Assembly (NCBI GenBank): GCA_037576215.1
Contig: JBANDB010000019.1
Coordinates: 1,247,501 to 1,311,500 of the forward strand
Reading direction: 5' to 3'
From: Armillaria gallica
Taxonomy: Eukaryota; Basidiomycota; Agaricomycetes; Agaricales; Physalacriaceae
DNA length: 64,000 bases
Both the position numbers and the translations under genes were made by a program. Numbering within the stretch: position 1 is the first letter of the stretch; the number at the start of each line of letters is the position of its first letter. Below are positions 49,288 through 60,084 of this stretch, one piece after another. Under the pieces are notes generated by a model. It saw only the letters and a program-made list of their open reading frames with translations. It made no database searches and was not told where the DNA came from.

Positions 49288-51599
49288 ATGAATTATACAA
49301 TGAATTTACATATAGATATTACAATGCCAGCACCCGTGACCACCCAAGCTGGCTGCAGCTGGCAAAACCCCCTGAATGATGGGGATCACTCCCTAGCATA
49401 TGGGGGGAATGAGAGCATGATTGATCTAGACAAAGTGATGGATTACCCTGTTCTCTCCCAGGGTGTACCAGATGATCCAGTCCATCTATCCCAAGGAGAA
49501 CAGGTCCCCTGAGGGGAAGACGGATTAACTGGAGATGATGTCGATACACCCACAAATTATACCCTAGATACCTGGACCTGGAATGGAAACCACATGGATG
49601 TTGAGGAACACATGGAGAGGAACCCAAATGCTGTACCACTGCGAAGTATCTCAAATCCCCCACTGCAGCGGTGACGGTCACCAAGAATGATATCACAACA
49701 GCAAAGAGATCAAGATGAACAAATGATGAGAATGAGGTCCAACCTGGTTGTAGAACCAGAACCAAGGCAAGGTGAACTCAACCCGATGGCAAGAAGCAAG
49801 ACAGGGTGTGGTAAACGAACCAAAGCCTGGTGGGTAGTGGAGTCCTTAAATATGAAAGGATGAGGTGTGCAAACCGTAGCCAAAAGCAAGTGGGCTGATA
49901 TAAACCTGATGATGAAGGAGAGATGCATAAGTGTGCTTACCCTGCAGGAGACGCACCTAACAGAACCCTATGCTAACAATATACACATGCTATATGGGAA
50001 ACACCTGAGTGTGCACTTTTCTGCAGATGAACATCACTCAGCTGGGAAATCGGGAGTCACAATTGTGTTGAACAAAGACCTAGTCAAAACAGATGATGTC
50101 AGGATAACGGACCTAATCCCAGGACGTGCAATCCTAATCTGAGCTCCATGGCACACGGAAACAATGTTCACGTGGCTTGCTATCTATGCCCCGAATAATG
50201 AAACAGAAAACAAGCAAATGTGGGAGAGGCTAGCCAAAATGTGGACAGACCTTAGATTGCCCAAACCAGATGGAATGAGTGGCGACTTCAACTTTGTTGA
50301 AGATGCAATTGACTGGCTTCCAGCTCATGAGGATAATAAAGCCTTAGTCAAAGCTTTCCACCTTTTCAGAAAGCAGATCAAGCTTAAGGATGGATGGCGC
50401 AACAAAAATCCTGAGGAGAGAGACTACACATACACCCAAATGTCTGGAAATTTCTCTAGGTTGAGAATTGATAGGATATATGTGTCTGATGAAGTGCTAA
50501 AAAACAGTGATCAGTGGGCAATCTGAAACCCACCCATAGGAACTGATCACAGAATTGTGTCAGTAAAAATAACATGTGCGCAAGCACCGTATGTTGGTAA
50601 AGGGCGATGGATGATGCCATTACACCTTTTGAATAATAAAAAAGCAATTCGTGAAGTCAAAGACGTTGTCCAACAAATCACAAATGATATACGTGTGAAT
50701 GATGAGCAGAGAACAGAAGATTTGAACCTGCAGACCATCTTTGCCGATGGTAAAAAGAAGATCATCACTATCCTACACAAGTATGCACAACGCAGTATCC
50801 CTGTCAAGAGAGCCCTGATGGAAGAACTACAGGCAAGACTGGACACGACCCTGCAAGACAATTCCTTACCAGAGGAAGATAGGCTGCTGACAGCAGCACT
50901 ACTACAACAGAAAATACAAGTCCTCCAGAGGGAGATTAATGAAAAATGTCGCATGTCTAATATGGTACAAGCCAAGCTGGAGTTAGAGACGATAAGCAAG
51001 TACTGGATGAAGATAGGTAACAAGAAGCAACCACAGGACACAGTGCATGAGCTGCACAAACCTGGGAGTGAACCACTGGTCTACCTAAAACGGTCTGACA
51101 AAATGGCAAGCGCAGCAAGGGATTTCTATGATGACTTGCAGAGAACAGAGACATTCCCTGATGCCTCAGCTGATGAGAGAGACCAGGCAACAATGGCAGT
51201 CTTGGATGCAATTAGAAGAAGGGTCCCTGAAGCCAAAAAGGAAGCTCTAGCAACCCTACTCCAGTACGATGAAATACTGGCTGCACTGAAGATGGCTGCT
51301 AAAGGAAAAGCTGCAGGCATAGATGGCTTGCCATATGAACTATGGCTCCTCCTGTATAACAGACTAGCTAACAGTGATGATGAGATCGAATGAGCAGACA
51401 TAGTTGAGGTATTCCAACATGTCTTTAATGATATTGAGACAAATGGCATGGCATCCAACACTGGATTTTGTGACGGTTGGATTTGTCCCTTGTTTAAGAA
51501 GAACGACAAGAGAGAAATTGCGAATTATAGACCAATTACATTGCTGAACTCCGACTACAAGATCATGATGAAAGCACTTGCAATTAAATTAGCAAACGT
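49288..51599 (+). pseudogene. LINE ORF2, 5' part: endonuclease and start of reverse transcriptase
   Basis: One frame interrupted only by TGA at 49510, 49672, 49861, 50140, 50524 and 51391. Endonuclease (APE type) motifs are in order: LNMKG, LQETHLT (catalytic Glu), IYAPNN, GDFNFVED (Asp/Asn), RIDRIYVSD and TDHRIVSV (catalytic His). A long helical linker leads to KAAGIDGLPYELW, then GWICPLFKKNDKREIANYRP and LLNSDYKIMMKALAIKLAN. There the sequence is cut by the nested insertion after GCAAACGT. The endonuclease nicks target DNA to prime reverse transcription. All catalytic residues are still present, so decay is recent or confined to nonsense changes. Confidence 0.85.
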
Positions 51600-53330
51600 T
51601 GATGAGCCTTAGACTTCCGTGGCAACGGCAACACCCAAAACTCGGAGAGAGCTTAGGCAATTAACGTAGCAACACAGCAATCATGGCAATGTGTTTGCGA
51701 GTGGTTCAGTGCACCTCCGTGCGGTCAATTCCTCAATAGCGCAAGATACACTGCGACTTTTCAGTCAGCGAAGTAGTACTCTTGGTCAAGGAGTACTAAT
51801 AGATGTTGGCTGTAAGCCTGGAAGGATCTCGATAAACGAGAAGGGACGGAATCTGGTATGACTTGAATACCAAGAAACCGTGATAGGAACTGCGAAAACG
51901 GTCTAGAGACCACGAAAATGGATCTAGAAATCGTAGCAACATGCTAGAAATCGTAGCAACGGTCGAGAAAACGTGGGGAGGGAATAGAAGACGTGGGGAG
52001 GGACTAGAAAACGTTGCGATGCTCTAGTAATCGTGGGTGAGGACGAGTAATCGTGTGGAAGGACTGGTAATCGTAGCAATGCTCTAGAAATCGTAGCAAC
52101 ACGCTAGAAATCATTGCAATGCTCTAGAAATCGTGGCAATGGACTAGAAGATGTCGAAATAGCCTAGTAAACGTGGCTTGGGGTGTACATAATATTGTGA
52201 GTCGAAACAATAGCAATAAACGTACAGAGACTGCAAGAAACTGGTAGAAATCGTAGCAACTGAGGTGCTGAGTGGGGTGCTGCGGCAATAGATGCACAGC
52301 AACTCCGAACAATGATAAAGATGAGGGTGATCCTATGGAGCTGAACTGGGCCTACATGGAGGCAATACTGAACTGGGTGATGAAAACGATGGCGATGTAG
52401 AAGGTGAAAGCGATGAAACAATCCTATGTGGTGAAAGTGAAGCGATGTTGTGGCATTAAAAGACAAAAGTAAGTTATTGATGCAAGATTTCGTGTATTGG
52501 TGCAACCAACAACGTTTAAAGAGTAAAGCAAGTGGTGGGGAATAACTTGGAGTAACCGTAGCTGACTGGTAATGCCGTAGCCTCGTCAACTGGGTAAGAA
52601 CTAGCTCTAAAAATGCGGTTTCTACCTAGTTTTTATACTACAAGTACGATTTTATAAATAGAATATTCTTCGAAGCCTTAGTAAGGCTGTAAGTCCTTGG
52701 CTTTTATAATAGCCGTAGTAAACATATGGTATCTGTGGTTCTAAAGTAACAGCAAGTCCTCGACGTTGCCGTGTATGGATGCGAACCATGTGGTTTTATT
52801 AAGCGATGAGCGGATCATAAGGTGCTGTGTAGCTGCGGATTATTGAGCTGCAGTTGCCGTGCTGAGGTGTATGCGTGGGGCAATGATAATTCGAAGTCTT
52901 GGCACTGTAACAGCCTTAGTAAACGTGGTCTATAGTTGCCGTAGCTGTAATTATCGTAGCTGGGAGGGTACTCGCGTCAATCACATCATTTCATTAAATG
53001 ATTGATGGGCACATCAACCAGATGCTTCTGAGTGATGTAGCAACCCCATTTTAGGACGATTGTCGATCAAAGGTGCCTTGCTGTAATGAGATATGGTAAT
53101 TGTGATGCGAGGCGAGCTGGGAAGGATGACGGAGTGCATGAGGAGTGGATGTTACGGTTTTAGGATTGTATCTGGGTCTTTGTGGCTTATACTGCGAAAA
53201 TCCATGGTATTATCGAGTGTTGGCCATATTATCAAGTGTGTGAGGATTATAATGGTGTTGTTTCAAAGGTATTGGGTGATGGGTGGCTAAATCCATGAAT
53301 TCTGAGTGTACAGAGCCTGGAGGCTCATCA
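51600..53330. mobile_element. Nested 1,731-bp TG...CA element in the reverse transcriptase
   Basis: Starts TGATGAGCCT (51600-51609) and ends AGGCTCATCA (53321-53330), exact inverted termini. It is flanked by ACGT on both sides (51596-51599, 53331-53334). Deleting the element and one ACGT restores an uninterrupted frame, ALAIKLANVAGEIIHRDQAG. No long coding frame lies inside; it holds a 20-bp tandem array and is CpG-rich, unlike the LINE. The TG...CA ends and a 4-bp duplication suggest a solo LTR or a non-autonomous LTR derivative. A small terminal-inverted-repeat DNA transposon with a 4-bp target is the alternative. Confidence 0.85.
51924..52183 (+). repeat. 20-bp minisatellite, 13 units
   Basis: Thirteen consecutive units of exactly 20 bases, each beginning CTAGAAATCGTRGCAA or a close variant, with no length variation. 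A shorter related run precedes it at about 51890-51923. It lies inside the nested element. Confidence 0.9.
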
Positions 53331-54950
53331 ACGTAGCAGGAGAGATAATTCATAGAGACCAGGCTGGTTTTGTGAAGGGCAGGAGTATCTTTGACCAGAT
53401 AGACCTAGCAAAAGACATGATCAGCTATGCCGAAGCTGAAGAACAAGACGGGATGATAGTGGCCTTAGACCAAGAGAAGGCATACAACAAGATATCACAT
53501 AATTATCTGTGGAGAGTGATGGCTGACATGGGCTTCCCTCTGGGGTACATATCAACGATACAAGCACTCTATGACAAGGCGGAATCAATAGTAATAATGA
53601 ACAGTGAAAGAAGTACCCCTTTCCACATAACCCAGGGTGTTAGACAGGGAGACCCATTATCCTGCCTCCTTTTCAACTTAGCGATCGAACCGCTGGCCCA
53701 GATGCTTCATGACTCTGACTTAGAAGGATACTGTATCCCTAATGTACAAGAATGACTGATTGCAATGCTTTTTGGAGACGACACGACTGTATACCTATCC
53801 CAGAATGACAGCTGGGACATGCTTCAAAGTATTCTGGATAGGTGGTGCCTAGCATCGGGAGCCAAATTCAACATTGAGAAAACCAAGGTCATACCAATAG
53901 GAACCACTGACTATCGCAAGGAAGTCCTAGCAACCTGGAAGATGAGTCAGGAGCACCCACCAATCACAATGAATGTCCACATCGCTAAGGATGGAGAAGC
54001 TGTGCATATACTGGGAGCTGTTATCAGTAATGAGGTAGACATGGCAGCGCCGTGGTCATCTATCCTAGACAAAATGCAAGAGAAATTTGAAAGTTGGGAG
54101 AGCACTCACCCCACGATTGAAGGCCGATGACTGCTAATCCAGATGTATGCTGGCGGCTTCATGCAATTCTTGACGAGAGCACAAGGCATGCCGAGCTCAG
54201 TCCTAGAACGGACTCAGAAGATAATTCGCGACTTTGCCTGGGACAACCAAGGACCTGCACCCGTAAATAGGACAATCCAATCTGCCCTGATTAATTCCAG
54301 GGGAATGCAAATACTGGACATAAAGATGCATAACCAAGCAATTGAAGTTATGCAACTCAAATCCTACCTGCAGTTAGGAGACGACCATCCTGTGGCTGGA
54401 TACGTCAAGGATGCAATTATCAACAGGTACGTGCAAAAGGGGACCCCAAGAGCTCAGGCCCAAGCGAACACATTTTTGCAGAGCTGGAGTGTGAACCTGA
54501 AACACAACATGCAGCTACCAAGGCACATTGCCAAAATGCTGAGAACAGCGAAAGCCTTCAATGTCTGACTGGATATGCAGACACCATCACAGGAGGTTAG
54601 GAATGAAATTCCGCTGTGGCACCACACAGGATTCACAGCCAGCAGGCAAAAAAGATACAGTTCAAAAGTCTATAAATGCTTGATGAACAACCATAATGTA
54701 GAGACGGCGGGTGAAGCTGCCGAGGTCACCTTGAGACTTGACCAACCAGGGCACAGGAGCAGGAAAGACTGTAAATGTGCTGAGTGTAAAACTGATAGGG
54801 AGAACAAAGGCTGTATTAACCCACATAAATGTGCGATAGCTGTGAATGAAGTACTAGACCACCTGACGGACAAGTGGATCCGCGATGTCCAGACCAAGAT
54901 GATGGGCTGGAGTTGACTGCCGGCGACCACCTACAAAATCAAGAAGCAAG
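53331..54950 (+). pseudogene. LINE ORF2, middle part: reverse transcriptase core
   Basis: It continues after the insertion with DQAGFVKGRSIFDQIDLAKD, then MIVALDQEKAYNKISHNYLW (motif A; the second Asp of the usual KAYD is Asn), GVRQGDPLSCLLFNLAIEPL and LFGDDTTVYLS with the catalytic Asp-Asp. Thumb and linker follow. In-frame stops are all TGA: 53753, 54128, 54566 and 54914. A one-base frame change is needed between about 54915 and 54960 to enter the RNase H frame. The enzyme copies LINE RNA at the nicked target. Confidence 0.85.
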
Positions 54951-56412
54951 GGAAACAGATGGAATGATACTTTTTGACCCTAGCATAGATAAGGAATGCT
55001 CTTTAGCAGATGGCTTCCGGATTTTTGCTCTGGTCTGGGACACGTGTGTTAAACATGCTGAGAGATACCCACGAGCAGAAATTGAGGGTCCTGAAGGAAG
55101 CATGGAGTCAATTGTGTACACAGATGGAAGTACCATTAACAATGGCACTGCCGAGGCGAGGGCAGGTGCAGGTGTATGGTTTGGACCGGATGACAAGTGC
55201 AATTTAGCTATCCAGCTACCAGGACCTTGCCAGACAAACAATATTGCTGAAATACAAGCCGTCCTAGAACAGGCATTAGCAGCTATTCGCACAAAGACAA
55301 TGGTAATGATTTCTGACTCCAAATATGTGATTGAGGGGCTATGCTTCCACCTGAAAAGGTGGGAAGACCGAGGTTGGATTGATGTCCCTAATTGTGAAAT
55401 TTGGAAAGTGACAGCAGCAATACTCCACCAGCATGGTGCACCAGTCTACTTCCAGTGGATGAAAGGTCACAACCGAAATGTAGGGAATGAGGGGGCAGAT
55501 ACCCTAGCAGGTTTAGGCGCAATGTGTGAGATTGAGGAAGCGGTGCACGCGGACACCAACATCGACCATGAATTTGATGTAACGGGAGCAAGGCTGTCGA
55601 AGATCACCCAAAGCCAGGTGTACAAGCTCATATGAGCTAGAGTGGAGGTGAAGAAATGACACTCAGCTCAAATAAACATTGCTAGAATTTTGGAGACCAT
55701 TAAAGAGGTGAACAGAGTTGAACTGCTGGAGGAACGACTGTGGCTATCAATCAGGCACAAGGATGTGTCACGACCAGTAAGGGGATTTCTCTGGAAAGCC
55801 TTACAAAACACATTCAAGATTGGAGTCTTCTGGGAAAACCTGGGTCCCCAGTATGTGAGTCATGGTGAATGCCTGTTATGCAAGGTCACAGAATCCATGG
55901 AGCATATATTGATTGAATGCCAGATTAAGGGCCAAGCCATCCTATGGAACCTAGCAAAAGAATTATGGGAGAAAAAAGGTATCACCTGGATAGAGCCAGC
56001 ATACAGAGTAGCCCTGGGAGCAACACTCCTCCAAATAAGGAATGGTAACGGCGATGTTGACCAGGGTGCAACAAGATTCTATAGAATACTAATAACAGAA
56101 ACAACACACCTGATCTGGAAGATATGCTGTCAGCGCCGCATACAGAGATGAGATGATAACCCTGCCAAATGGCATACCAATGAGGAAGTCCGGAATATGT
56201 GGATAGATGCAATGAATAGAAGATTGACTATAGATCGTCTGCTAACCAATGGACACAAGTATGGCAAGAAAGCACTGAAGAAAAAGATGATCCTCAGGAC
56301 TTGGAAAGGCATGATATGAGATGAGAAGGCCTTACCGGAGGACTGGCTAAGCCAGGACAGGGTTTTAGTGGGTATAGTGCCAAGCTGGAAGCAGCCGAGA
56401 GGAAGGCACTGA
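54951..56412 (+). pseudogene. LINE ORF2, 3' part: RNase H and zinc-binding end
   Basis: RNase H residues are complete: SIVYTDGSTINNG (Asp), NNIAEIQAVLEQAL (Glu), MISDSKYVIEGL (Asp) and NVGNEGADTLAG (Asp). After TGA at 55633 and 55657 comes VRGFLWKALQNTFKIGVFW and CLLCKVTESMEHILIECQ, the zinc-binding segment often found at the end of such polyproteins. Further TGA codons are at 56149 and 56317, and the probable natural end is TGA 56410. RNase H removes the RNA strand during insertion. Confidence 0.85.
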
Positions 56413-56620
56413 GCCCCACACGAAACTTGAATAGTAGTGCGTAGTTGCATTTCCCTGTGTAGATCCTTCTGTTTTAGCCACTTTGTATAGGACCCTCCCT
56501 CTTTTTCACTTTCCACCGAGGCATGCCCTCCACCCAAGCGAGTAATACAGATTAACTTAGTTAATTGCGACATTGCTATGTACATTGTACAATGCTCTAC
56601 AAAAAAAACAAAAAAAAAAA

Positions 56621-56636
56621 GACAAGCAACTCTCAA
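56621..56636 (+). repeat. LINE target-site duplication, right copy
   Basis: An exact copy of 46281-46296, directly after the A-rich tail. Confidence 0.9.
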
Positions 56637-56641
56637 GAGCG

Positions 56642-57664
56642 CTACAACAGTGGCATCAAAAAAATCCTCCAGACTCCCAGCTCATCTGTACTATGCTCTA
56701 TTCCAATGAACCTTGTGTATCCTAGCAAAAAGTCAACCCTCCTTACCCCCTTCCTTCTCTCCTCTTCTCCTGCCCTTTCTACCCATTTCGCAAAAGCCTT
56801 CATCACATCTTTACCTCCCACTGCCTTCATCTCCTCATTGGTGACCCTCGTACGCAATGCCGTATAGAGGGCAAAGACCATGTCCCTGATCGAACTTGGT
56901 GATATGTGAATCCGTCACAGAAGGTACCTTGAAACAAGGATCATGTTTGCGGGAAGGTCTTTAGGAGACATATCTGGTTTGCCTCGGAGTGTCAAGATGT
57001 ATGGCAAGATGTCCTGAGACAGGTCGATACTGAGGTGTGGTGGGCAGAGAGAATTGAGGATGTCAACCACAGTTGAAGTCTCAGGAGAGTTTTCCTTGAC
57101 AGGCAGGAGGGCAATTGGGTGTTGTAGTCCTTTGGGTGTTGGAGGAGGTTGAGTGGGAAGTATCCGAGATGACGATGAGGGTAAAGGGAGGACAGTATGA
57201 ACAGTTGGAGGAGAATACGGGGAATACTTGGGAGAAGAAAAGTTGGGTAAAGATGGCTGCGAAGAATTCTTATAATTGAGTGAGGGTGTATCATTCAGCA
57301 ACTGAGAGTGATGGTGCATGTGTGAATGGTGGCCAGTAGGTGGCGGTTGAAATAGCCTCTGATACAAACAAGTCACTACTGGTGAAGACATATAGTTTGT
57401 ACCATACGAGTAGGTGTCTTTGGGCAAGTCCACAAAGTGCACCATTTTCATAGTTGCCTTGGACAAAATGTGATGAGGCATGTCGGTGTTATCTGTTGAA
57501 AGGATTGCTAGACCTTATACCCACCGCTTCTCATAATCGAGGATGGCGGTTCTGATACAGCCTTTTGGGAATACCTCAAAGTGCCATCGGAAACAATGTA
57601 TACAGCACTGTGCCACCCAAACCAGATGGTGGGGAGATTCTAATATGATTCGCAGGGGGGCCAT
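56642..57664 (-). CDS. Intact conserved-looking protein of unknown function, three exons
   Basis: Exons on minus are 57521-57664 (48 codons from ATG), 56928-57457 and 56642-56885, giving about 305 residues to TAG at 56642-56644. Introns are 63 nt (GTATAA...CCAAG) and 42 nt (GTACCT...GATCAG); both restore the frame. The N terminus has a Cys/His-rich stretch (AQCCIHCFRWHFEVFPKG) and AILDYEKRW. The middle is Ser/Pro-rich and low complexity. The C-terminal half is helical (ALYTALRTRVTNEEMKAVGG, AFAKWVERAGEEERRKG, FLLGYTRFIGIEHSTDE). I do not recognise the family. No internal stop is present, in contrast to its neighbours. The LINE begins five bases past the stop codon, so its original 3' UTR is now 10 kb away. 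Confidence 0.6.
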
Positions 57665-58055
57665 TGTACGAGGAGGTGTGTTGTATAGATGTCATTGAGA
57701 ACATGTGTACAGACAAGCTGTGGTGCATAGCAGCTCACTGAAGTTTCCAGCTTGCATACAAACCGAAATCGGGTAGTAAAAGTCGGAAAGGGAGTCCATT
57801 CCAGAGTGTGCAGTGACGGTCAATCCTAGGAATCATGCTCGCTCATGTATTGTAATTGATTTCATGGATCCTTGTGATATCGTGAACCGTAATATTTTTG
57901 GGCTGTTCACACCTTAAGGATCTCATACCATATGTAGTAAATGCGCACAGAGAGGTATCATCACGATGACTCTTGACAGAAATACATCACAGATCCAACA
58001 GCACCACAGCAGCAGCAGAACTGAACCATACATCAAGCGTAAGGTAATTAGGTTA
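57665..58055. other. Spacer between host gene and Helitron
   Basis: Presumed 5' flank of the minus-strand host gene. No recognisable element beyond the Helitron junction at 58055/58056, where the flanking base is T as expected. Confidence 0.4.
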
Positions 58056-58105
58056 CTAGTCAGGTGATGGCCAACGCATCCACGTGGCAGGTCCGAGTCC
58101 TATGT
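58056..58105 (-). repeat. Helitron 3' terminus with hairpin
   Basis: 50 nt on minus from ACATAGGACTCGG. A hairpin at 58070-58088 (GCCACG, loop TGGATG, CGTTGGC, with one bulged base) is followed by 10 nt, then CTAG, with T just outside. Spacing and ending match Helitron rules. The same 50 nt recurs at 40431-40480 and 41463-41512. Confidence 0.8.
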
Positions 58106-58121
58106 TATATTTTTGAACCAT

Positions 58122-58470
58122 TCATATATCTGCTCTGCGATAGACAAACATGTCGTGTTCCTTGCCGCCCTTATCCACAGACATGTCCATGTCATTGATT
58201 AGGCCCTGCAACATGGCATATCGTCCTGTAGCGATCCTGTCATTGAACCATACCTGACCTTGAGGATCAACAAAACATGCAGTAAAATGATGTGTTCCAT
58301 AATATACGACACCAGCCAGTCTATACTCAGTACGCTCTCCAGCCGCCATAAGAAACATGACAGGATCAGGTGGTGCAGGTGTGAATGCTGCCAGTATGGT
58401 CACGAAGGGCGGAGCCACTTTGTAAGTGCAACACTGGCTAGTGCGATCTCCAGTCGCTACACTGCGACCC
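58122..58470 (-). pseudogene. Helitron protein C terminus: His box of protease-like domain
   Basis: In a frame different from the preceding part because of a shift near 58475. It reads APPFVTILAAFTPAPPDPV, then LAGVVYYGTHHFTACFVDP and QVWFNDRI, ending at a stop at 58122. The YYG..HF block followed by W.ND resembles the His and Asn/Asp boxes of ubiquitin-specific proteases, matching the Cys box in the preceding segment. Confidence 0.6.
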
Positions 58471-60084
58471 TCAGTACATCAACAGTGTGGCAGAGGTGTT
58501 GTCTATGTATTGCTGTAAGGTAGACCATGGCAGTCCACCAGTACTGGCAGATTGTAGTGTGCAGCAGTACTGGCTAGACTGTGACGACGAATGTCCTCTG
58601 TCACAATTAAGGTCTACCTCTGCGAACACCTGTTTATGTTTGGACCATCTCATCATCACCACCTCTACGCTCGTCTCTTGGCCAAACACGAAAACCGTGG
58701 GGTATTCACAATGCATCTTGCATCTCACATAGTCCCTGACCTCTTCTAGGGTATACAGTCTCTCGACGTGCCTGTTGAATGACTCCGCAAGCATGTCGAG
58801 CCACTGGTTACCGAACGATTTGAATGCAGCCATCCAAGCTACCGGGTCAACCCTCCATAGGTTATAAAGCACAAAGAGCATTGAGTCGAATGGGCAACTA
58901 TTGTTGGACCATTTACATCCCACAGGCCATGATACTGAACTTACAGTGGTACCGGGTATGTCACCTGTGGATGGACCAATTGCAAGCCCTTTATCTGACG
59001 TATTATGTTTAAGGTCGAAGATGTCTGAAGTCCTTCTTTTTCGTTTCTCTGCCGGCTTCATGGGCGTGAATACTCTCTGTGTCTGGTTACCTCTGGCATC
59101 ATGCAGTGCAGGGAGAGCAGTCTTTTGGATGACAGCAGGCAGTGGCTTGTGGGTTATGAACGACTTAGGCCAGTCTCGTATATCTGTCACATCTGTCATA
59201 TCAAATGGGATTGTGTCTGACCAGTGCAATGCAGGATCCAGTGCAGGAGGGACGAACGTGTATCCTATGTGCTCCCTATATGCCTCCAACAGACTGTACC
59301 TTGTATATCTGACGATGGACAAAGGTAATTCATCATGGTACAGCTGCATAGTTATGTTGTCTAACATTTTGAGCTCGCAAAACTCTTGCCTTAAAAATCC
59401 ACTGCATCCACCCTGTATTTTCTTATTATCGATTGGTGAAGATTTAGTGTTACCTAGCGCTGGAAGAATAAGTGTACCAGCAGCTGTTGCAGTCCTAGAC
59501 AACACAGTGTAATACAACTGATGTGACCTGCAGTTATTCAGGTCGACCAGATTGAACAGCCGTGTCTTCCCCTGAGAGCTGAAGTCCATCATTGTGAAGT
59601 TAGGCAGCAACTCCACCTGAATATGAGCTATACACAGAGTAGTATCGTCCGGGAGATGGCAGTTGATTGTATTGGACAATCTAATAAGCAGAACAATGTT
59701 TGTAGGTAGCCCCGGCATGTGAACATCAGCAGGAGGATTGCTGAGCTTTACAAAAAGCATTGCCAATACTCGTTGCCCACATGATCCAATACCCTCTTTC
59801 CATGCGTAAACAGTGCCCTCTTGCCCTTTCATCATACATAGTTCAGTAGCAGTGTTCACTCGCATCATAACTGGCATACCCTTACATAGTGAGAGTGTCG
59901 CAGGTATGTGTTTATCGTTTTCAGATGGGGATGCTGCCCACAGTATATCCTGCAGCTCGGACGAGATGGATGTGATAGTGTTCCGGGTGCCACTCCTGTG
60001 TACGGGACGCGAATCCGTCTCGGAGGACAATACAGTGTCATCAGAGAAGAAGATAGTCAACTCCTGACCAGTCTCTTGGGTGTA
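58471..60084 (-). pseudogene. Helitron helicase C terminus and protease-like Cys box
   Basis: Residues about 56-90 contain LCKGMPVMMRVN and ELCMMKGQEGTVYAW, the late PIF1 motifs. YYTVLSRTATAAGTLIL near residue 183 is motif VI-like. After a linker, WPVGCKWSNNSCPFDSM at residues 378-394 places Cys389 like the nucleophile of ubiquitin-specific proteases. About 140 more residues follow before TGA at 58471-58473. Upstream it joins the helicase through TGA 60085-60087. The protease role is inferred from the Cys and His boxes only. Confidence 0.7.

Larger units (their letters stand above)
46297..56620 (+). mobile_element. Full-length Tad-like LINE carrying a nested insertion
   Basis: A non-LTR retrotransposon on the plus strand between exact 16-bp duplications, with an A-rich 3' tail (about 56600-56620). 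ORF1 carries a CCHC knuckle. ORF2 has an apurinic endonuclease, reverse transcriptase, RNase H and a terminal zinc-binding segment. That layout fits the Tad clade common in filamentous fungi (assignment from domain order). Removing the 1,731-bp insertion and its duplication leaves about 8.6 kb. Fifteen in-frame TGA codons and one frameshift make this copy inactive, but it is complete end to end, so it was not 5' truncated on arrival. Confidence 0.9.

Noticed and set aside
51924..52183. CRISPR array
   Set aside because: Units are contiguous 20-mers without spacers, in a eukaryotic transposon context.
46297..56620. TGA read as an amino acid (altered code or selenocysteine)
   Set aside because: TGA also serves as the natural terminator here (for example 49103 and the end of the dehydrogenase at 37022), and intact genes show no internal TGA. 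CpG decay explains the pattern more simply.
58901..59512. 203-codon plus-strand ORF inside the Helitron
   Set aside because: Antisense shadow of the helicase/protease frame.
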